NCBI RefSeq assembly: GCF_003369795.1
Contig: NZ_CP026730.1
Coordinates: 3,835,001 to 3,899,000, forward strand
From: Streptomyces sp. CB09001
GTDB lineage: Bacteria; Actinomycetota; Actinomycetes; Streptomycetales; Streptomycetaceae
Direction: 5' to 3'
DNA: 64,000 nucleotides
Position numbers and translations under genes: made by a program. The notes beneath the pieces were generated by a model. It worked only from the letters and a program-made list of their open reading frames with translations. It was not told the DNA's origin and ran no database searches. Positions 49,903-57,639 of the stretch are shown here, piece by piece. Each line of letters starts with the position of its first letter. The stretch's first letter is position 1.

Positions 49903-49983
49903 ATGAAGCGACAGGCGGACCTCACGAAGCGGCGGGCAGTGGACCTGTGCCGCGTTGCCGCCATGCTCTGTCGCACCTTCTGA
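49903..49983 (+). CDS. Cysteine-containing leader peptide (26 aa)
   Basis: A 26-codon frame upstream of the sulfurtransferase: Lys/Arg-rich start, then RRAVDLCRVAAMLCRTF and stop. The pattern RRxVDLCRxxxxxCR is the hallmark of actinobacterial leader peptides ahead of sulfur and cysteine genes. Two Cys codons (TGC, TGT) lie close to the end, so stalling at low Cys-tRNA could alter downstream mRNA folding. The spacer to the gene is 140 nt. Confidence 0.72.
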   Translation: MKRQADLTKRRAVDLCRVAAMLCRTF

Positions 49984-50123
49984 GACGGGCGGCGACGTCG
50001 CCGTCCGTGTCCCCCTCATCCTCGCCCCGCACCGTCGTGGGCACCCGCGCGCGCCGCGGCACGGCCCGAGCGCGCACCCCGTCCCACCGCACGCCCCGCC
50101 GCAACTGCCCCGGAGGAGAAAAC

Positions 50124-50969
50124 ATGAGTCGCAGCGACGTCCTGGTCGACGCCGACTGGCTGCAGGACCACCTGGACGACACCGACATCGCGATCGTCGA
50201 GGTGGACGAGGACACGTCCGCCTACGAGAAGAACCACATCAAGAACGCGATCCGGATCGACTGGACCCAGGACCTCCAGGACCCGGTCCGCCGCGACTTC
50301 GTCGACCAGGAGGGCTTCGAGAAGCTCCTGTCGGCCAAGGGCATCGCCAACGACACGCTGGTGGTCCTCTACGGCGGCAACAACAACTGGTTCGCGTCGT
50401 ACGCCTACTGGTACTTCAAGCTCTACGGCCACGAGAACGTCAAGCTCCTCGACGGCGGCCGCAAGAAGTGGGAGCTGGACGCCCGCGAGCTGGTCCCCGG
50501 CGACGAGGTGCCCCAGCGTGCCGCCACCGACTACAAGGCCAAGCCGCAGAACTCCGCGATCCGCGCCTTCCGCGACGACGTGGTCAAGGCGATCGGCGCG
50601 GAGAACCTGGTCGACGTCCGCTCGCCCGACGAGTTCTCCGGCAAGCTGCTCGCCCCGGCCCACCTCCCGCAGGAGCAGTCGCAGCGTCCGGGTCACGTCC
50701 CGTCCGCCCGCAACATCCCGTGGTCGAAGAACGCCAACGACGACGGCACCTTCAAGTCGGACGACGAGCTGAAGCAGCTCTACACCGACGAGCAGGTCGA
50801 CCTGGCGAAGGACACCATCGCCTACTGCCGCATCGGTGAGCGCTCGGCCCTGACCTGGTTCGTCCTGCACGAGCTGCTGGGCGTGGAGAACGTCAAGAAC
50901 TACGACGGCTCCTGGACCGAGTACGGCTCCCTCGTCGGCGTGCCGATCGAGCTCGGCGCCGCGAAGTAA
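50124..50969 (+). CDS. cysA: Thiosulfate sulfurtransferase (rhodanese)
   Basis: A 281-residue protein of two rhodanese domains. The inactive first domain has DTDIAIVEVDEDTSAYEKNHIKNAIRIDW. The second has catalytic Cys in IAYCRIGERSALTWF, after LVDVRSPDEFSGK. It transfers sulfur from thiosulfate to acceptors. The start follows a strong GGAGGAG. The next gene, DUF1416, is its constant partner in streptomycetes. Regulation by the upstream leader peptide is likely. Confidence 0.93.
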   Translation: MSRSDVLVDADWLQDHLDDTDIAIVEVDEDTSAYEKNHIKNAIRIDWTQDLQDPVRRDFVDQEGFEKLLSAKGIANDTLVVLYGGNNNWFASYAYWYFKLYGHENVKLLDGGRKKWELDARELVPGDEVPQRAATDYKAKPQNSAIRAFRDDVVKAIGAENLVDVRSPDEFSGKLLAPAHLPQEQSQRPGHVPSARNIPWSKNANDDGTFKSDDELKQLYTDEQVDLAKDTIAYCRIGERSALTWFVLHELLGVENVKNYDGSWTEYGSLVGVPIELGAAK

Positions 50970-51023
50970 CCCGCCCGGGTACGGCAACCGACCGACCTTT
51001 CCCAACACCTCAGGAGTAACGAC

Positions 51024-51311
51024 ATGTGCGGAGCGAAGGCCGGCGGCCCCGACGCCTCGACGATCAAGCCCGGTGAGACCACCATCCAGGGTCAGGTGAC
51101 CCGCGACGGCGAGCCGGTGACGGGCTACGTCCGTCTGCTGGACGCCACCGGCGAGTTCACGGCGGAGGTCCCGACCTCCGCGACGGGCCAGTTCCGCTTC
51201 TACGCGGCCGAGGGCACCTGGACCCTGCGGGCGCTCGTCCCGGGCGGCACCGCCGACCGCACGGTCGTGGCCCAGCAGGGCGGCCTGGCGGAGGTCGCGA
51301 TCGCCGTCTGA
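51024..51311 (+). CDS. DUF1416 protein, sulfurtransferase partner
   Basis: A 95-residue beta-rich protein (MCGAKAGGPDASTIKPGETTIQGQVTRDGEPVTGYVRLLD ... split pattern) with a carboxypeptidase-regulatory-like fold. The Cys2 near the start is conserved in the family and could receive sulfur. It is cotranscribed 54 bp after cysA and followed by a strong terminator. Confidence 0.9.
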   Translation: MCGAKAGGPDASTIKPGETTIQGQVTRDGEPVTGYVRLLDATGEFTAEVPTSATGQFRFYAAEGTWTLRALVPGGTADRTVVAQQGGLAEVAIAV

Positions 51312-51328
51312 CGGCAGACGACGGCCGA

Positions 51329-51369
51329 GGGGCCGCACCCGCCGGGTTGGACGCCTGGGGTGCGGCCCC
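51329..51369 (+). terminator. Terminator of the cysA operon
   Basis: GGGGCCGCACCC and GGGTGCGGCCCC form a perfect 12-bp stem, 18 bp after the DUF1416 stop. Confidence 0.88.
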
Positions 51370-51425
51370 TTCGGCGTGTCCGGACGGGGGGCCGGACGGG
51401 GGGGGTCCGGACCTACTCTGGAGGT

Positions 51426-51686
51426 ATGTACGCGCGGCGGCGGCACGTCTACTTCGCCATGATGGGGACCTGCATCGTCCTCTTCGTCCTGGCCTGGGGA
51501 GTCGTGCGCCTCTGGTCCGTCCCGGCGGCCGTCGGCCTGTGCGTGTTCACGATGCTCATCCCCCCGGTGGCCGCGATGGTCGCCAACCGGCGCGGCCCGG
51601 ACGACCGCTGGTGGGACGACCCGTCGGGCGACGCCCAGTCCGACGAGTGGTGGGACGAACTGGACGGCAGGAAGCGCCCGCACTGA
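51426..51686 (+). CDS. DUF3099-like small membrane protein
   Basis: An 86-residue protein starting MYARRRHVYFAMMG after TCTGGAGGT. Two transmembrane helices (about 8-28 and 33-52) are followed by a Trp/Asp-rich tail DDRWWDDP and DEWWDELDG. It matches the DUF3099 pattern of actinobacterial membrane proteins. The function is unknown. Confidence 0.85.
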   Translation: MYARRRHVYFAMMGTCIVLFVLAWGVVRLWSVPAAVGLCVFTMLIPPVAAMVANRRGPDDRWWDDPSGDAQSDEWWDELDGRKRPH

Positions 51687-51734
51687 GCGTGAGCCTCGTG
51701 GTTCGGCGTCCGGTGGCCGGGCAGGATGGCGGGC

Positions 51735-52139
51735 ATGTCCCCGACGAAGCTGTCCACCGTCGTACTGGACGCGCACGACGCCCGTGAACTCGCCGGCTTC
51801 TACCTGCGGCTGCTGGGCTACGTGGTGCGCGCCGAGGAGCCGCACTGGGTGCTCATCGGCCCGCCGCCCGGCACCGAGGGCACGTCCCTGGCCTTCGAGA
51901 CGGAGTCGGCGTACGTGCCGCCCGTCTGGCCGGCCCGGCGCCCGGGCGACCAGCAGATGATGCTGCACCTCGACATCGAGGTCGACGACCTTGCGGCGGA
52001 GACCGCACGGGCCGTGGCTGAGGGCGCCCGGCTCGCCGCCCACCAGCCTCAGGAGGACGTACGCGTCCTGCTCGACCCTTCCGGGCACCCCTTCTGCCTG
52101 TGGGCGCGGACACCACCTGGTAGCGCAGCGGCTCAGTAG
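51735..52139 (+). CDS. VOC-family (glyoxalase-like) protein
   Basis: A 134-residue protein of the vicinal oxygen chelate fold: LSTVVLDAHDARELAGFYLRLLG at the start and MMLHLDIEVDDLAAE and RVLLDPSGHPFCLWA later, the usual metal-site halves. The catalytic activity is not predictable. It converges on the DsrE gene with a 7-bp overlap. Confidence 0.85.
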   Translation: MSPTKLSTVVLDAHDARELAGFYLRLLGYVVRAEEPHWVLIGPPPGTEGTSLAFETESAYVPPVWPARRPGDQQMMLHLDIEVDDLAAETARAVAEGARLAAHQPQEDVRVLLDPSGHPFCLWARTPPGSAAAQ

Positions 52140-52495
52140 ACGAGTGCCTGCGTGTCGCCGGCCAGGGCCTCCTGGACGAAGACCTGCGCGCCCGCGATGC
52201 GCACGCCCTCGATGACGTCCTTCTCGGTGAGGTCGCGCCGGGCCGCGCACTGGGTGCACAGCGTCACCCGGCCGCCCGCCAGGAGCGAGTCCAGCAGGTC
52301 GGGCAGCGGCGCGGCGTGCGGCAGCTCGAACTCGGCCGCCCGCCCCGGCACCGCGAACCACGCGGACTCACCGGTCAGCCACAGCGACACGTCGACCCCA
52401 CTGGCCACGGCCACCGCCGCCACCGTGAACGCCTGAGAACACCGCTCGGGCGCGTCCGCCCCCGCCGTCACCTTGATCACGAGCCTCTTCGCCAT
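52133..52495 (-). CDS. DsrE-family protein
   Basis: A 120-residue protein with DsrE/F-like architecture: LVIKVTAGADAPERCSQAFTVAAVAVASGVDVSLWLTGESAW, then a Cys-bearing loop LCTQCAARRDLTEKDVIEGVRIAG. The CxxC could handle sulfur, in keeping with the neighbouring sulfurtransferase. Its coding end overlaps the convergent VOC gene. Confidence 0.83.
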   Translation of the reverse strand: MAKRLVIKVTAGADAPERCSQAFTVAAVAVASGVDVSLWLTGESAWFAVPGRAAEFELPHAAPLPDLLDSLLAGGRVTLCTQCAARRDLTEKDVIEGVRIAGAQVFVQEALAGDTQALVY

Positions 52496-52523
52496 GCCGG
52501 AAGCGTAGCCCTCGCGGGCGGCG

Positions 52524-52679
52524 TCAGACCGCGAAGGTGATCGTCGCCAGCAGCGTCGCGACGCACGGGACGGTCAGCAGGCCGCTGACCGTGGCCCCGT
52601 CCAGCCGGGCGCGCCGCCGGGGCCGGGCCCTGTGCCTCGGCGCGGGCGTGGGCGGATGGTCGGGGTGGAACGGGGGCAT
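52524..52679 (-). CDS. Small membrane peptide (51 aa)
   Basis: A 51-residue frame with a Pro/Arg-rich N-terminal half (PPFHPDHPPTPAPRHRARPR) and a hydrophobic C-terminal helix SGLLTVPCVATLLATITFAV. The topology, with biased third codon positions, is plausible for a small inner-membrane protein. It lies just upstream of the DsrE gene on the same strand. I cannot name a family. Confidence 0.55.
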   Translation of the reverse strand: MPPFHPDHPPTPAPRHRARPRRRARLDGATVSGLLTVPCVATLLATITFAV

Positions 52680-52693
52680 CGCGAAGTCAGGGC

Positions 52694-53140
52694 GGGCTCA
52701 CGGGCGTTGAGCTGGACAAGCAGGTGGCGGCACGTATGGGCCGCCGTGAACCGCTGCTGGCCGAGGGCGGGCCGCAGTTCCGGGCCATCCTCTCGGAGAC
52801 GGTGCTGCACAGTTCGCTGCGGAGCACGGCTGAGTGGCATGCGCAATTGCGCCATCTCGTGGCGATGGGCGCACGCCCCAACATCAGCGTCCAGGTGGTC
52901 CCCTGGGCGGCGGGACTGCATGCGCTGACCAACACCCACACGATGTTTCTGCATGGCGCGGGCCGGATCGTCGCCTGGGTCGAGACCGGCTACTCGGGCG
53001 AACTGGTCCAGGAAACTACGGCAGTCGACCAGCTTCAGCTCCGATACGATCGAGTGCGCGATGCGGCCCTGTCCCCGGGCGAATCGCGGAGGTTCATCGA
53101 GCGGATGCTGGAGGAAGCGCCATGCGAGCCATCGATCTGA
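52694..53140 (+). pseudogene. Truncated DUF5753-type XRE regulator lacking its helix-turn-helix
   Basis: The frame carries only the C-terminal DUF5753 domain: REPLLAEGGPQFRAILSETVLH, GARPNISVQVVPWAAGLHALT, and YDRVRDAALSPGESRRFIERML. It begins abruptly at GVELDKQVAARM with no start codon or N-terminal HTH in frame before it; the first ATG is 52724. WhiJ/BldB-type regulators of about 280 residues normally have an XRE domain here, so the gene has lost its 5' half. It still overlaps its usual DUF397 partner. Confidence 0.78.
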
Positions 53141-53337
53141 GCACGGTCACCTGGCGCAAGAGCAGCTACAGCAACCAGGACGGCGGCAACTGCGTCGAGG
53201 TCGCCCCCGGCGTCCCCTCCCTCGTTCCCGTGCGCGACAGCAAGGACCCCGCTCGCGGTGCGCTCCTGTTCGCCGCGCCCGCGTGGGCCGCGTTCGTGGG
53301 CGGAGTCCGGCGAGAAGAGCCGAGGTGGGCCGCGTAA
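53122..53337 (+). CDS. DUF397-family protein
   Basis: A 71-residue protein with the signature LSTVTWRKSSYSNQDGGNCVEVAPG and VPVRDSKDP. DUF397 proteins pair with WhiJ-like XRE/DUF5753 regulators, and the pair can behave like an antitoxin-toxin system in Streptomyces. The start overlaps the upstream regulator and follows GGAGGAAG. The partner here is truncated. Confidence 0.93.
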   Translation: MRAIDLSTVTWRKSSYSNQDGGNCVEVAPGVPSLVPVRDSKDPARGALLFAAPAWAAFVGGVRREEPRWAA

Positions 53338-53382
53338 GCTGGGGGCGGCCCTGTCGTATGCCCCCCGCTCAAGGAGCACCCC

Positions 53383-53481
53383 GTGGAGATCTTCTTCGAA
53401 GCCCTGCTGGTCCTGGTCTGCGTCGGCGTTCTCGCCTTCGCCGGTCTGACCGTGAAGAAGCTGTACCAGGGCCAGCGCTGA
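53383..53481 (+). CDS. 32-residue single-span membrane peptide
   Basis: A 32-codon frame starts at GTG 53383 after AAGGAGCACC (good spacing). It encodes one hydrophobic helix (FFEALLVLVCVGVLAFAGLTV) followed by a basic end KKLYQGQR. It lies 45 bp after DUF397 and 25 bp before the nitrobindin-like gene, and is probably cotranscribed with the latter. The function is unknown. Confidence 0.7.
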   Translation: MEIFFEALLVLVCVGVLAFAGLTVKKLYQGQR

Positions 53482-53506
53482 TCACCGACGCCAGGAAGTA
53501 CCGCTC

Positions 53507-54082
53507 ATGATCGAGATCCCGTCCGACCTGCACAAGGACCTCGTGCCGCTCGTCTTCCTGCTGGGTGACTGGGCCGGCGCGGGTGTGCACGACTTCCCCG
53601 GTGCCGAGAAGTGCAACTTCGGCCAGGAGGTCTCCTTCACCCACGACGGCAGGGACTTCCTGGAGTACCAGTCCCACACCTGGGTGCTGGACAACGACGG
53701 CAACAAGGTCCGCCCGCTGGAGTCCGAGCACGGCTTCTGGCGCATCGACGCCAACCGCAAGGTCGAGGTGACGATGACCCGCGACGACGGCGTCATCGAG
53801 ATCTGGTACGGCGAGCTGGCCGACCAGAAGCCCCAGATCGACCTGGTGACGGACGCGGTGGCCCGCACCGCGGCTTCTCAGCCCTACACGGGTGGCAAGC
53901 GGCTGTACGGCTACGTCAAGAGCGACCTGATGTGGGTCGGCGAGAAGCAGACCCCCGAGGTCGAGCTGCGCCCGTACATGTCGGCGCACCTGAAGAAGGT
54001 CGTCACCCCGGAGGACGTCGAGCGCTGGGCCAAGGCCCTCCCGGACGACATGCCGGACGACGGGATCGCCTTCTTCAAGTAG
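53507..54082 (+). CDS. Nitrobindin-like heme-binding protein
   Basis: A 191-residue beta-barrel protein with the family start LVFLLGDWAGAGVHDFP (GxWxGxG) and repeated strands such as FLEYQSHTWVLDN and LRPYMSAHLKK. Nitrobindins bind ferric heme in a 10-stranded barrel and isomerise peroxynitrite. The length is typical. The RBS is weak, so translation may depend on the small peptide gene upstream. Confidence 0.87.
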   Translation: MIEIPSDLHKDLVPLVFLLGDWAGAGVHDFPGAEKCNFGQEVSFTHDGRDFLEYQSHTWVLDNDGNKVRPLESEHGFWRIDANRKVEVTMTRDDGVIEIWYGELADQKPQIDLVTDAVARTAASQPYTGGKRLYGYVKSDLMWVGEKQTPEVELRPYMSAHLKKVVTPEDVERWAKALPDDMPDDGIAFFK

Positions 54083-54098
54083 TTGCCCGTTCGGCTGG

Positions 54099-54362
54099 TC
54101 ATCCGTTCCAGACGACGGTGCAGATGTAGACGCACTCGTGCCGGGGCACCGCCAGGAACTGGATGAAGCCGCGTCCGCCGAAGATGGGGAAGTTCCGTAA
54201 CCCGCCGGGCTTCCCCTCCGGACGACTGCCCGCGATCTCGGCATCCGGCCCGAGGGCGGCGATCTCGGTTGCGATGCGCTCGACTTCGGCGACGACGCCC
54301 ACGGGCAAGCCTGCCGTGAGGTACTCCTCGCTCGGGTTGTACTCCCACTTCCAATCGCTCAC
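54099..54362 (-). CDS. Possible toxin-like partner (87 aa)
   Basis: An 87-residue protein: MSDWKWEYNPSEEYLTAG, then EVERIATEIAALGP and a C-terminal half with GRGFIQFLAVPRHECVYICTVVW. The strand-rich C-terminus suggests a ParE/RelE-like fold, but no catalytic motif is clear. Its ATG overlaps the stop of the upstream small protein by 4 bp, typical of toxin-antitoxin pairs. This is an inference. Confidence 0.65.
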   Translation of the reverse strand: MSDWKWEYNPSEEYLTAGLPVGVVAEVERIATEIAALGPDAEIAGSRPEGKPGGLRNFPIFGGRGFIQFLAVPRHECVYICTVVWNG

Positions 54363-54709
54363 AGACCCGCCTCCGCCTCCGCCTCGGCGTGGATCTTCCG
54401 GATCTCGGCGATGGCGTTCGTCGGGTCCTCCGCGCCCGCGCTCACCACGTCCTCCAGATGGCGCAGGCGGGCCGCGCGGGACGGTCGTCGCTGGATCGCC
54501 ACGAACACTCCCCAGGTGTGGACGAACATACGCAGCGGCGCGAGCGACTGCGTCTGCTGCGCGCTGGTCGTCGCCTCGACAAGATCCTGAACGAAGGCGG
54601 GCACCCGGCTCGGCGTCAGACTCGCGACCGCGGTACGGAGTGCCTCGGGCGTGAGCACGGGCATGGGGATAAGGGGCTCGGTGAGTGATTCCGGGCGTTG
54701 AGCGGTCAT
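54359..54709 (-). CDS. DUF6247-like small protein, possible antitoxin
   Basis: A 116-residue helical protein starting MTAQRPESLTEP after GGAGGACTCC. It has TPEALRTAVASLTPSRVPAFVQDLVEATTSAQ, FVHTWGVFVAIQRRPSRAARLRHLEDV and a Glu/Ala-rich tail. The pattern matches a small streptomycete family (DUF6247, from memory) found upstream of small toxin-like proteins. It overlaps that partner by 4 bp. A longer frame to 54790 is less likely. Confidence 0.7.
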   Translation of the reverse strand: MTAQRPESLTEPLIPMPVLTPEALRTAVASLTPSRVPAFVQDLVEATTSAQQTQSLAPLRMFVHTWGVFVAIQRRPSRAARLRHLEDVVSAGAEDPTNAIAEIRKIHAEAEAEAGL

Positions 54710-54825
54710 GGAGTCCTCCGGATCGAGGGCCGGTGCTGGTGTCGACGGTACCGACCGCGGCGACGGTCCGGTTCGCTTATTGGACGTCACACCGTCGGGA
54801 GGGCCGCCGGGCCTAGACTCGTGGT

Positions 54826-55263
54826 GTGGTGAGCACCGACTGGAAGAGCGACCTCAGGCAGCGCGGCTACCGGCTGACGCCCCAGCGGCAGCTGGTGCTG
54901 GAAGCCGTGGACACCCTTGAGCACGCGACCCCGGACGACATCCTGGGCCAGGTGCGCAAGACCGCGTCGGGGATCAACATCTCCACCGTGTACCGCACGC
55001 TGGAGCTGCTGGAGGAGCTGGGGCTGGTCAGCCACGCCCACCTCGGGCACGGTGCGCCCACCTACCACCTGGCCGACCGGCACCACCACATCCACCTGGT
55101 CTGCCGGGACTGCACCAACGTGATCGAGGCCGACCTGTCGGTGGCCGCCGACTTCACCGCCAAGCTGCGCGAGCAGTTCGGCTTCGACACCGACATGAAG
55201 CACTTCGCGATCTTCGGCCGGTGCGAGAGCTGTTCCCTGAAGGGTTCAACTACCGAGTCGTAG
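54826..55263 (+). CDS. nur: Fur-family nickel-responsive regulator Nur
   Basis: A 145-residue Fur-family repressor: N-terminal winged helix (RGYRLTPQRQLVLEAV, ISTVYRTLELLEELGLV) and a metal-binding dimerisation domain. His33, His86, His88 and His90 (in ADRHHHIHL, counting from the GTG) match the Ni-site residues known for S. coelicolor Nur. C-terminal CRDC and GRCESC pairs are present. In the family, Ni-bound Nur represses nickel uptake and SodF. GTG start at 54826; the next GTG is adjacent. Confidence 0.9.
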   Translation: MVSTDWKSDLRQRGYRLTPQRQLVLEAVDTLEHATPDDILGQVRKTASGINISTVYRTLELLEELGLVSHAHLGHGAPTYHLADRHHHIHLVCRDCTNVIEADLSVAADFTAKLREQFGFDTDMKHFAIFGRCESCSLKGSTTES

Positions 55264-55282
55264 GCGACTCGTAAGCGAGTCG
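55254..55282. promoter_or_regulatory. Alternating inverted repeat between nur and ygfZ
   Basis: CGAGTCG-TAGG-CGACTCG-TAAG-CGAGTCG: three 7-bp arms in alternating orientation with 4-bp spacers, beginning at the last codons of nur. It could be a terminator/antiterminator-type RNA fold or a multi-dimer operator in the 31-bp gap. Confidence 0.7.
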
Positions 55283-55294
55283 TACGCTGGGCGT

Positions 55295-56260
55295 ATGAAG
55301 AGCCCCCTGCTGTCCCTGCCCGGCGCCGTTCCCGCCGAGGGTGTGGACGAAGGCGTCGCCGCCCACTACGGCGACCTGTTCCGCGAGCAGCGTGCCCTCG
55401 CCGACGGCACCGGCTTCGTCGACCTCTCCCACCGCGGTGTCGTCACCGTCACGGGCGACGACCGGCTGAGCTGGCTGCACCTGCTGCTCACCCAGCACGT
55501 CAGCGACCTGCCGACCGGGCAGGCCACCGAGGCGCTGATCCTCTCCGCGAACGGCCACATCGAACACGCCCTGTACCTCGTCGACGACGGCACGACCGTC
55601 TGGGCCCACGTGGAGCCCGGCAGCCAGGAGGCGCTGATCGCCTACCTGGAGTCGATGAAGTTCTTCTACCGGGTCGAGGTCGCCGACCGCACCGCCGACA
55701 CCGCCGTCGTGCACCTGCCGGCCGGTTCGATCGCCCAGGCCCCCGCCTCGGCCGTCGTGCGCGAGACGCCGTACGGGCGTGACCTCTTCCTGCCGCGGGA
55801 GGAGCTGGAGAGCTTCGCCGCCGAGGCCGGGCCCGCGGCCGGGATCCTCGCCCACGAGGCGCTGCGGGTCGAGCAGCACCGTCCGCGCCTCGGCTTCGAG
55901 ACCGACCACCGGACCATCCCGCACGAGCTGGGCTGGATCGGTACGGCCGTGCACCTGCAGAAGGGCTGTTACCGCGGGCAGGAGACCGTCGCCCGGGTGC
56001 AGAACCTCGGCAAGCCGCCGCGCCGGCTGGTCTTCCTGCACCTGGACGGCAGCGAGGTCCACCTGCCGCCGAACGGGGCGGAGATCCGCCTCGCGGACGA
56101 CGGGCCCGACGGCCGGAAGATCGGCTTCGTCACCACGTCCGTACGCCACCACGAGCTGGGCCCGGTCGCCCTCGCCCTGGTGAAGCGGAACGTGCCGGTG
56201 GACGCCCGGCTGATGGCCGAGGACACGGCGGCCGCGCAGGAGACGGTCGTCGAGCCGTAG
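55295..56260 (+). CDS. ygfZ: YgfZ/GcvT-like folate-binding protein
   Basis: A 321-residue protein of the GcvT-like fold with the diagnostic KGCYRGQET (Cys in KGCYxGQE) at about residue 225, and DDRLSWLHLLLTQHVSDLP in the N-domain. YgfZ uses tetrahydrofolate and helps to assemble or repair certain iron-sulfur clusters. It follows nur by 31 bp. Confidence 0.92.
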   Translation: MKSPLLSLPGAVPAEGVDEGVAAHYGDLFREQRALADGTGFVDLSHRGVVTVTGDDRLSWLHLLLTQHVSDLPTGQATEALILSANGHIEHALYLVDDGTTVWAHVEPGSQEALIAYLESMKFFYRVEVADRTADTAVVHLPAGSIAQAPASAVVRETPYGRDLFLPREELESFAAEAGPAAGILAHEALRVEQHRPRLGFETDHRTIPHELGWIGTAVHLQKGCYRGQETVARVQNLGKPPRRLVFLHLDGSEVHLPPNGAEIRLADDGPDGRKIGFVTTSVRHHELGPVALALVKRNVPVDARLMAEDTAAAQETVVEP

Positions 56261-56277
56261 GGCCTCCAGGGCCCGTC

Positions 56278-56703
56278 TCAGACCTCCACGAGGACCGTGA
56301 AGGGGCCGTCGTTCGTCAGGGACACCCGCATCTGCGCGCCGAAGCGGCCCGTCGCCACGGTGGCGCCCAGCGCGCGCAGCTGGGCGACGACCTCGTCGAC
56401 CAGGGGTTCGGCGACGTCACCGGGGGCGGCGGCGTTCCAGGTGGGGCGGCGGCCCTTGCGGGCGTCGCCGTAAAGAGTGAACTGGCTGATCACCAGCAGC
56501 GGTGCGGCGAGGTCGCTGCACGACTTCTCGTCGTGCAGGATCCGCACCGACCAGAGCTTGCGGGCCAGCTGCGCCGCCTTCTCCTTGGTGTCGTCGTGGG
56601 TGACGCCGACCAGGACGCACAGGCCCTCGCCGTCGATCGCCCCCACGGTCTCGCCGTCCACGACGACGCTCGCGCCGTCGACCCTCTGCACTACTGCACG
56701 CAT
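56278..56703 (-). CDS. dtd: D-aminoacyl-tRNA deacylase
   Basis: A 141-residue DTD with the start [18 protein letters not shown], the cross-subunit SQFTLYGD motif (SQxTL), and the NxGPFT-type motif as [12 protein letters not shown]. It recycles D-aminoacyl-tRNAs. It is convergent with ygfZ. The frame extends upstream, but the conserved start is at 56703. Confidence 0.95.
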   Translation of the reverse strand: MRAVVQRVDGASVVVDGETVGAIDGEGLCVLVGVTHDDTKEKAAQLARKLWSVRILHDEKSCSDLAAPLLVISQFTLYGDARKGRRPTWNAAAPGDVAEPLVDEVVAQLRALGATVATGRFGAQMRVSLTNDGPFTVLVEV

Positions 56704-56881
56704 CCCGCAATGATGCCGTGCGCCCCTAGGGTGCGGACGGGCGGGCCCGTACGGGGTTTCTTTTCGCTGCGAACCCCCCATCTGGGGCCGATCGGGTCCG
56801 ATCGGGGGCACTCGGTCACATAGCGGCCACGTGGGGTGGCACGATGCTCCCAGACGCCGGGCGAGGGGACGGTTGAGGCGC

Positions 56882-57550
56882 ATGAGCACACCGAGTACGG
56901 GGCGGTCGTTCGGGACTGCCGCGTTGACATGTCCGAGTGGCCGGGGCGGTCCGAGCGGTCCGGCCGGCCTGGGTGGTCTGGAGGCGCCCCGGGCGCCCGT
57001 GCAGCGCACGGACAGCCCCGAGCTGCCTGCGGATCCCCCGGAGCGGGACCTGATCGCACTGAGCCTGCCGGAGCTGCGCACGCTGCGCCGGGACGCCCAG
57101 CGCGAGGAGGCCGACCTCAGTTACGTACGGCGGCTGCTGCAGGGCCGTATCGACATCCTGCGCGCGGAGCTGGCGGGGCGCGGGCCGGCGACGCCGTCGT
57201 CGTCGGTGGTCACCACCGCGGCGACCGGGTCGGTGGTGGAGCGGCTCTCCGAGATCCTCGCCGACGCGCCCGCCCGGCAGCGCTCCTCCGCCCGCCACGT
57301 GACACTGGGCACCCCGCACAGCGAGGAGTGCAGGCGGCTGGCCGCGGAGATGATGGGCGAGGTGGAGCTGTCCGACCTGACGGCCCGCACCGACGGCGAG
57401 CTGACCGCCGGGATGGGGCGGCTCGTCCGCTACGAGCAGCAGGTCTCCCGCAGCCGGCAGCGGCTCCAGCGCACGGCGGACGGCTGCAGCGCGGAGATCG
57501 CCCGCCGGTACCGTGAGGGGGAAGCACAAGTCGACGACCTGCTCGTGTGA
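56882..57550 (+). CDS. rsiG: RsiG-type anti-sigma factor with two c-di-GMP motifs
   Basis: A 222-residue protein with two antiparallel helices, each containing E(X)3S(X)2R(X)3Q(X)3D: E76-S80-R83-Q87-D91 and E185-S189-R192-Q196-D200. This twin motif is the signature of Streptomyces RsiG, which binds a c-di-GMP dimer and then sequesters the sporulation sigma factor WhiG. The identification rests on that exact double motif and length. The N-terminal ~50 residues are disordered. Start ATG 56882. No whiG is in the window, as expected. Confidence 0.9.
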   Translation: MSTPSTGRSFGTAALTCPSGRGGPSGPAGLGGLEAPRAPVQRTDSPELPADPPERDLIALSLPELRTLRRDAQREEADLSYVRRLLQGRIDILRAELAGRGPATPSSSVVTTAATGSVVERLSEILADAPARQRSSARHVTLGTPHSEECRRLAAEMMGEVELSDLTARTDGELTAGMGRLVRYEQQVSRSRQRLQRTADGCSAEIARRYREGEAQVDDLLV

Positions 57551-57639
57551 CAGGGGGGCGGCCATCCGCGCCGCCTCCCGAGCCCGGTGATCCCGGGCCG
57601 TCGCCGCGGGGGGTCGCCCGTTCCGGAAGGCCACCGCCG

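Noticed and set aside
50016..52361. 781-codon minus-strand frame across cysA to DsrE
   Set aside because: Antisense to several clear genes; Arg/Gly/Val-rich shadow product.
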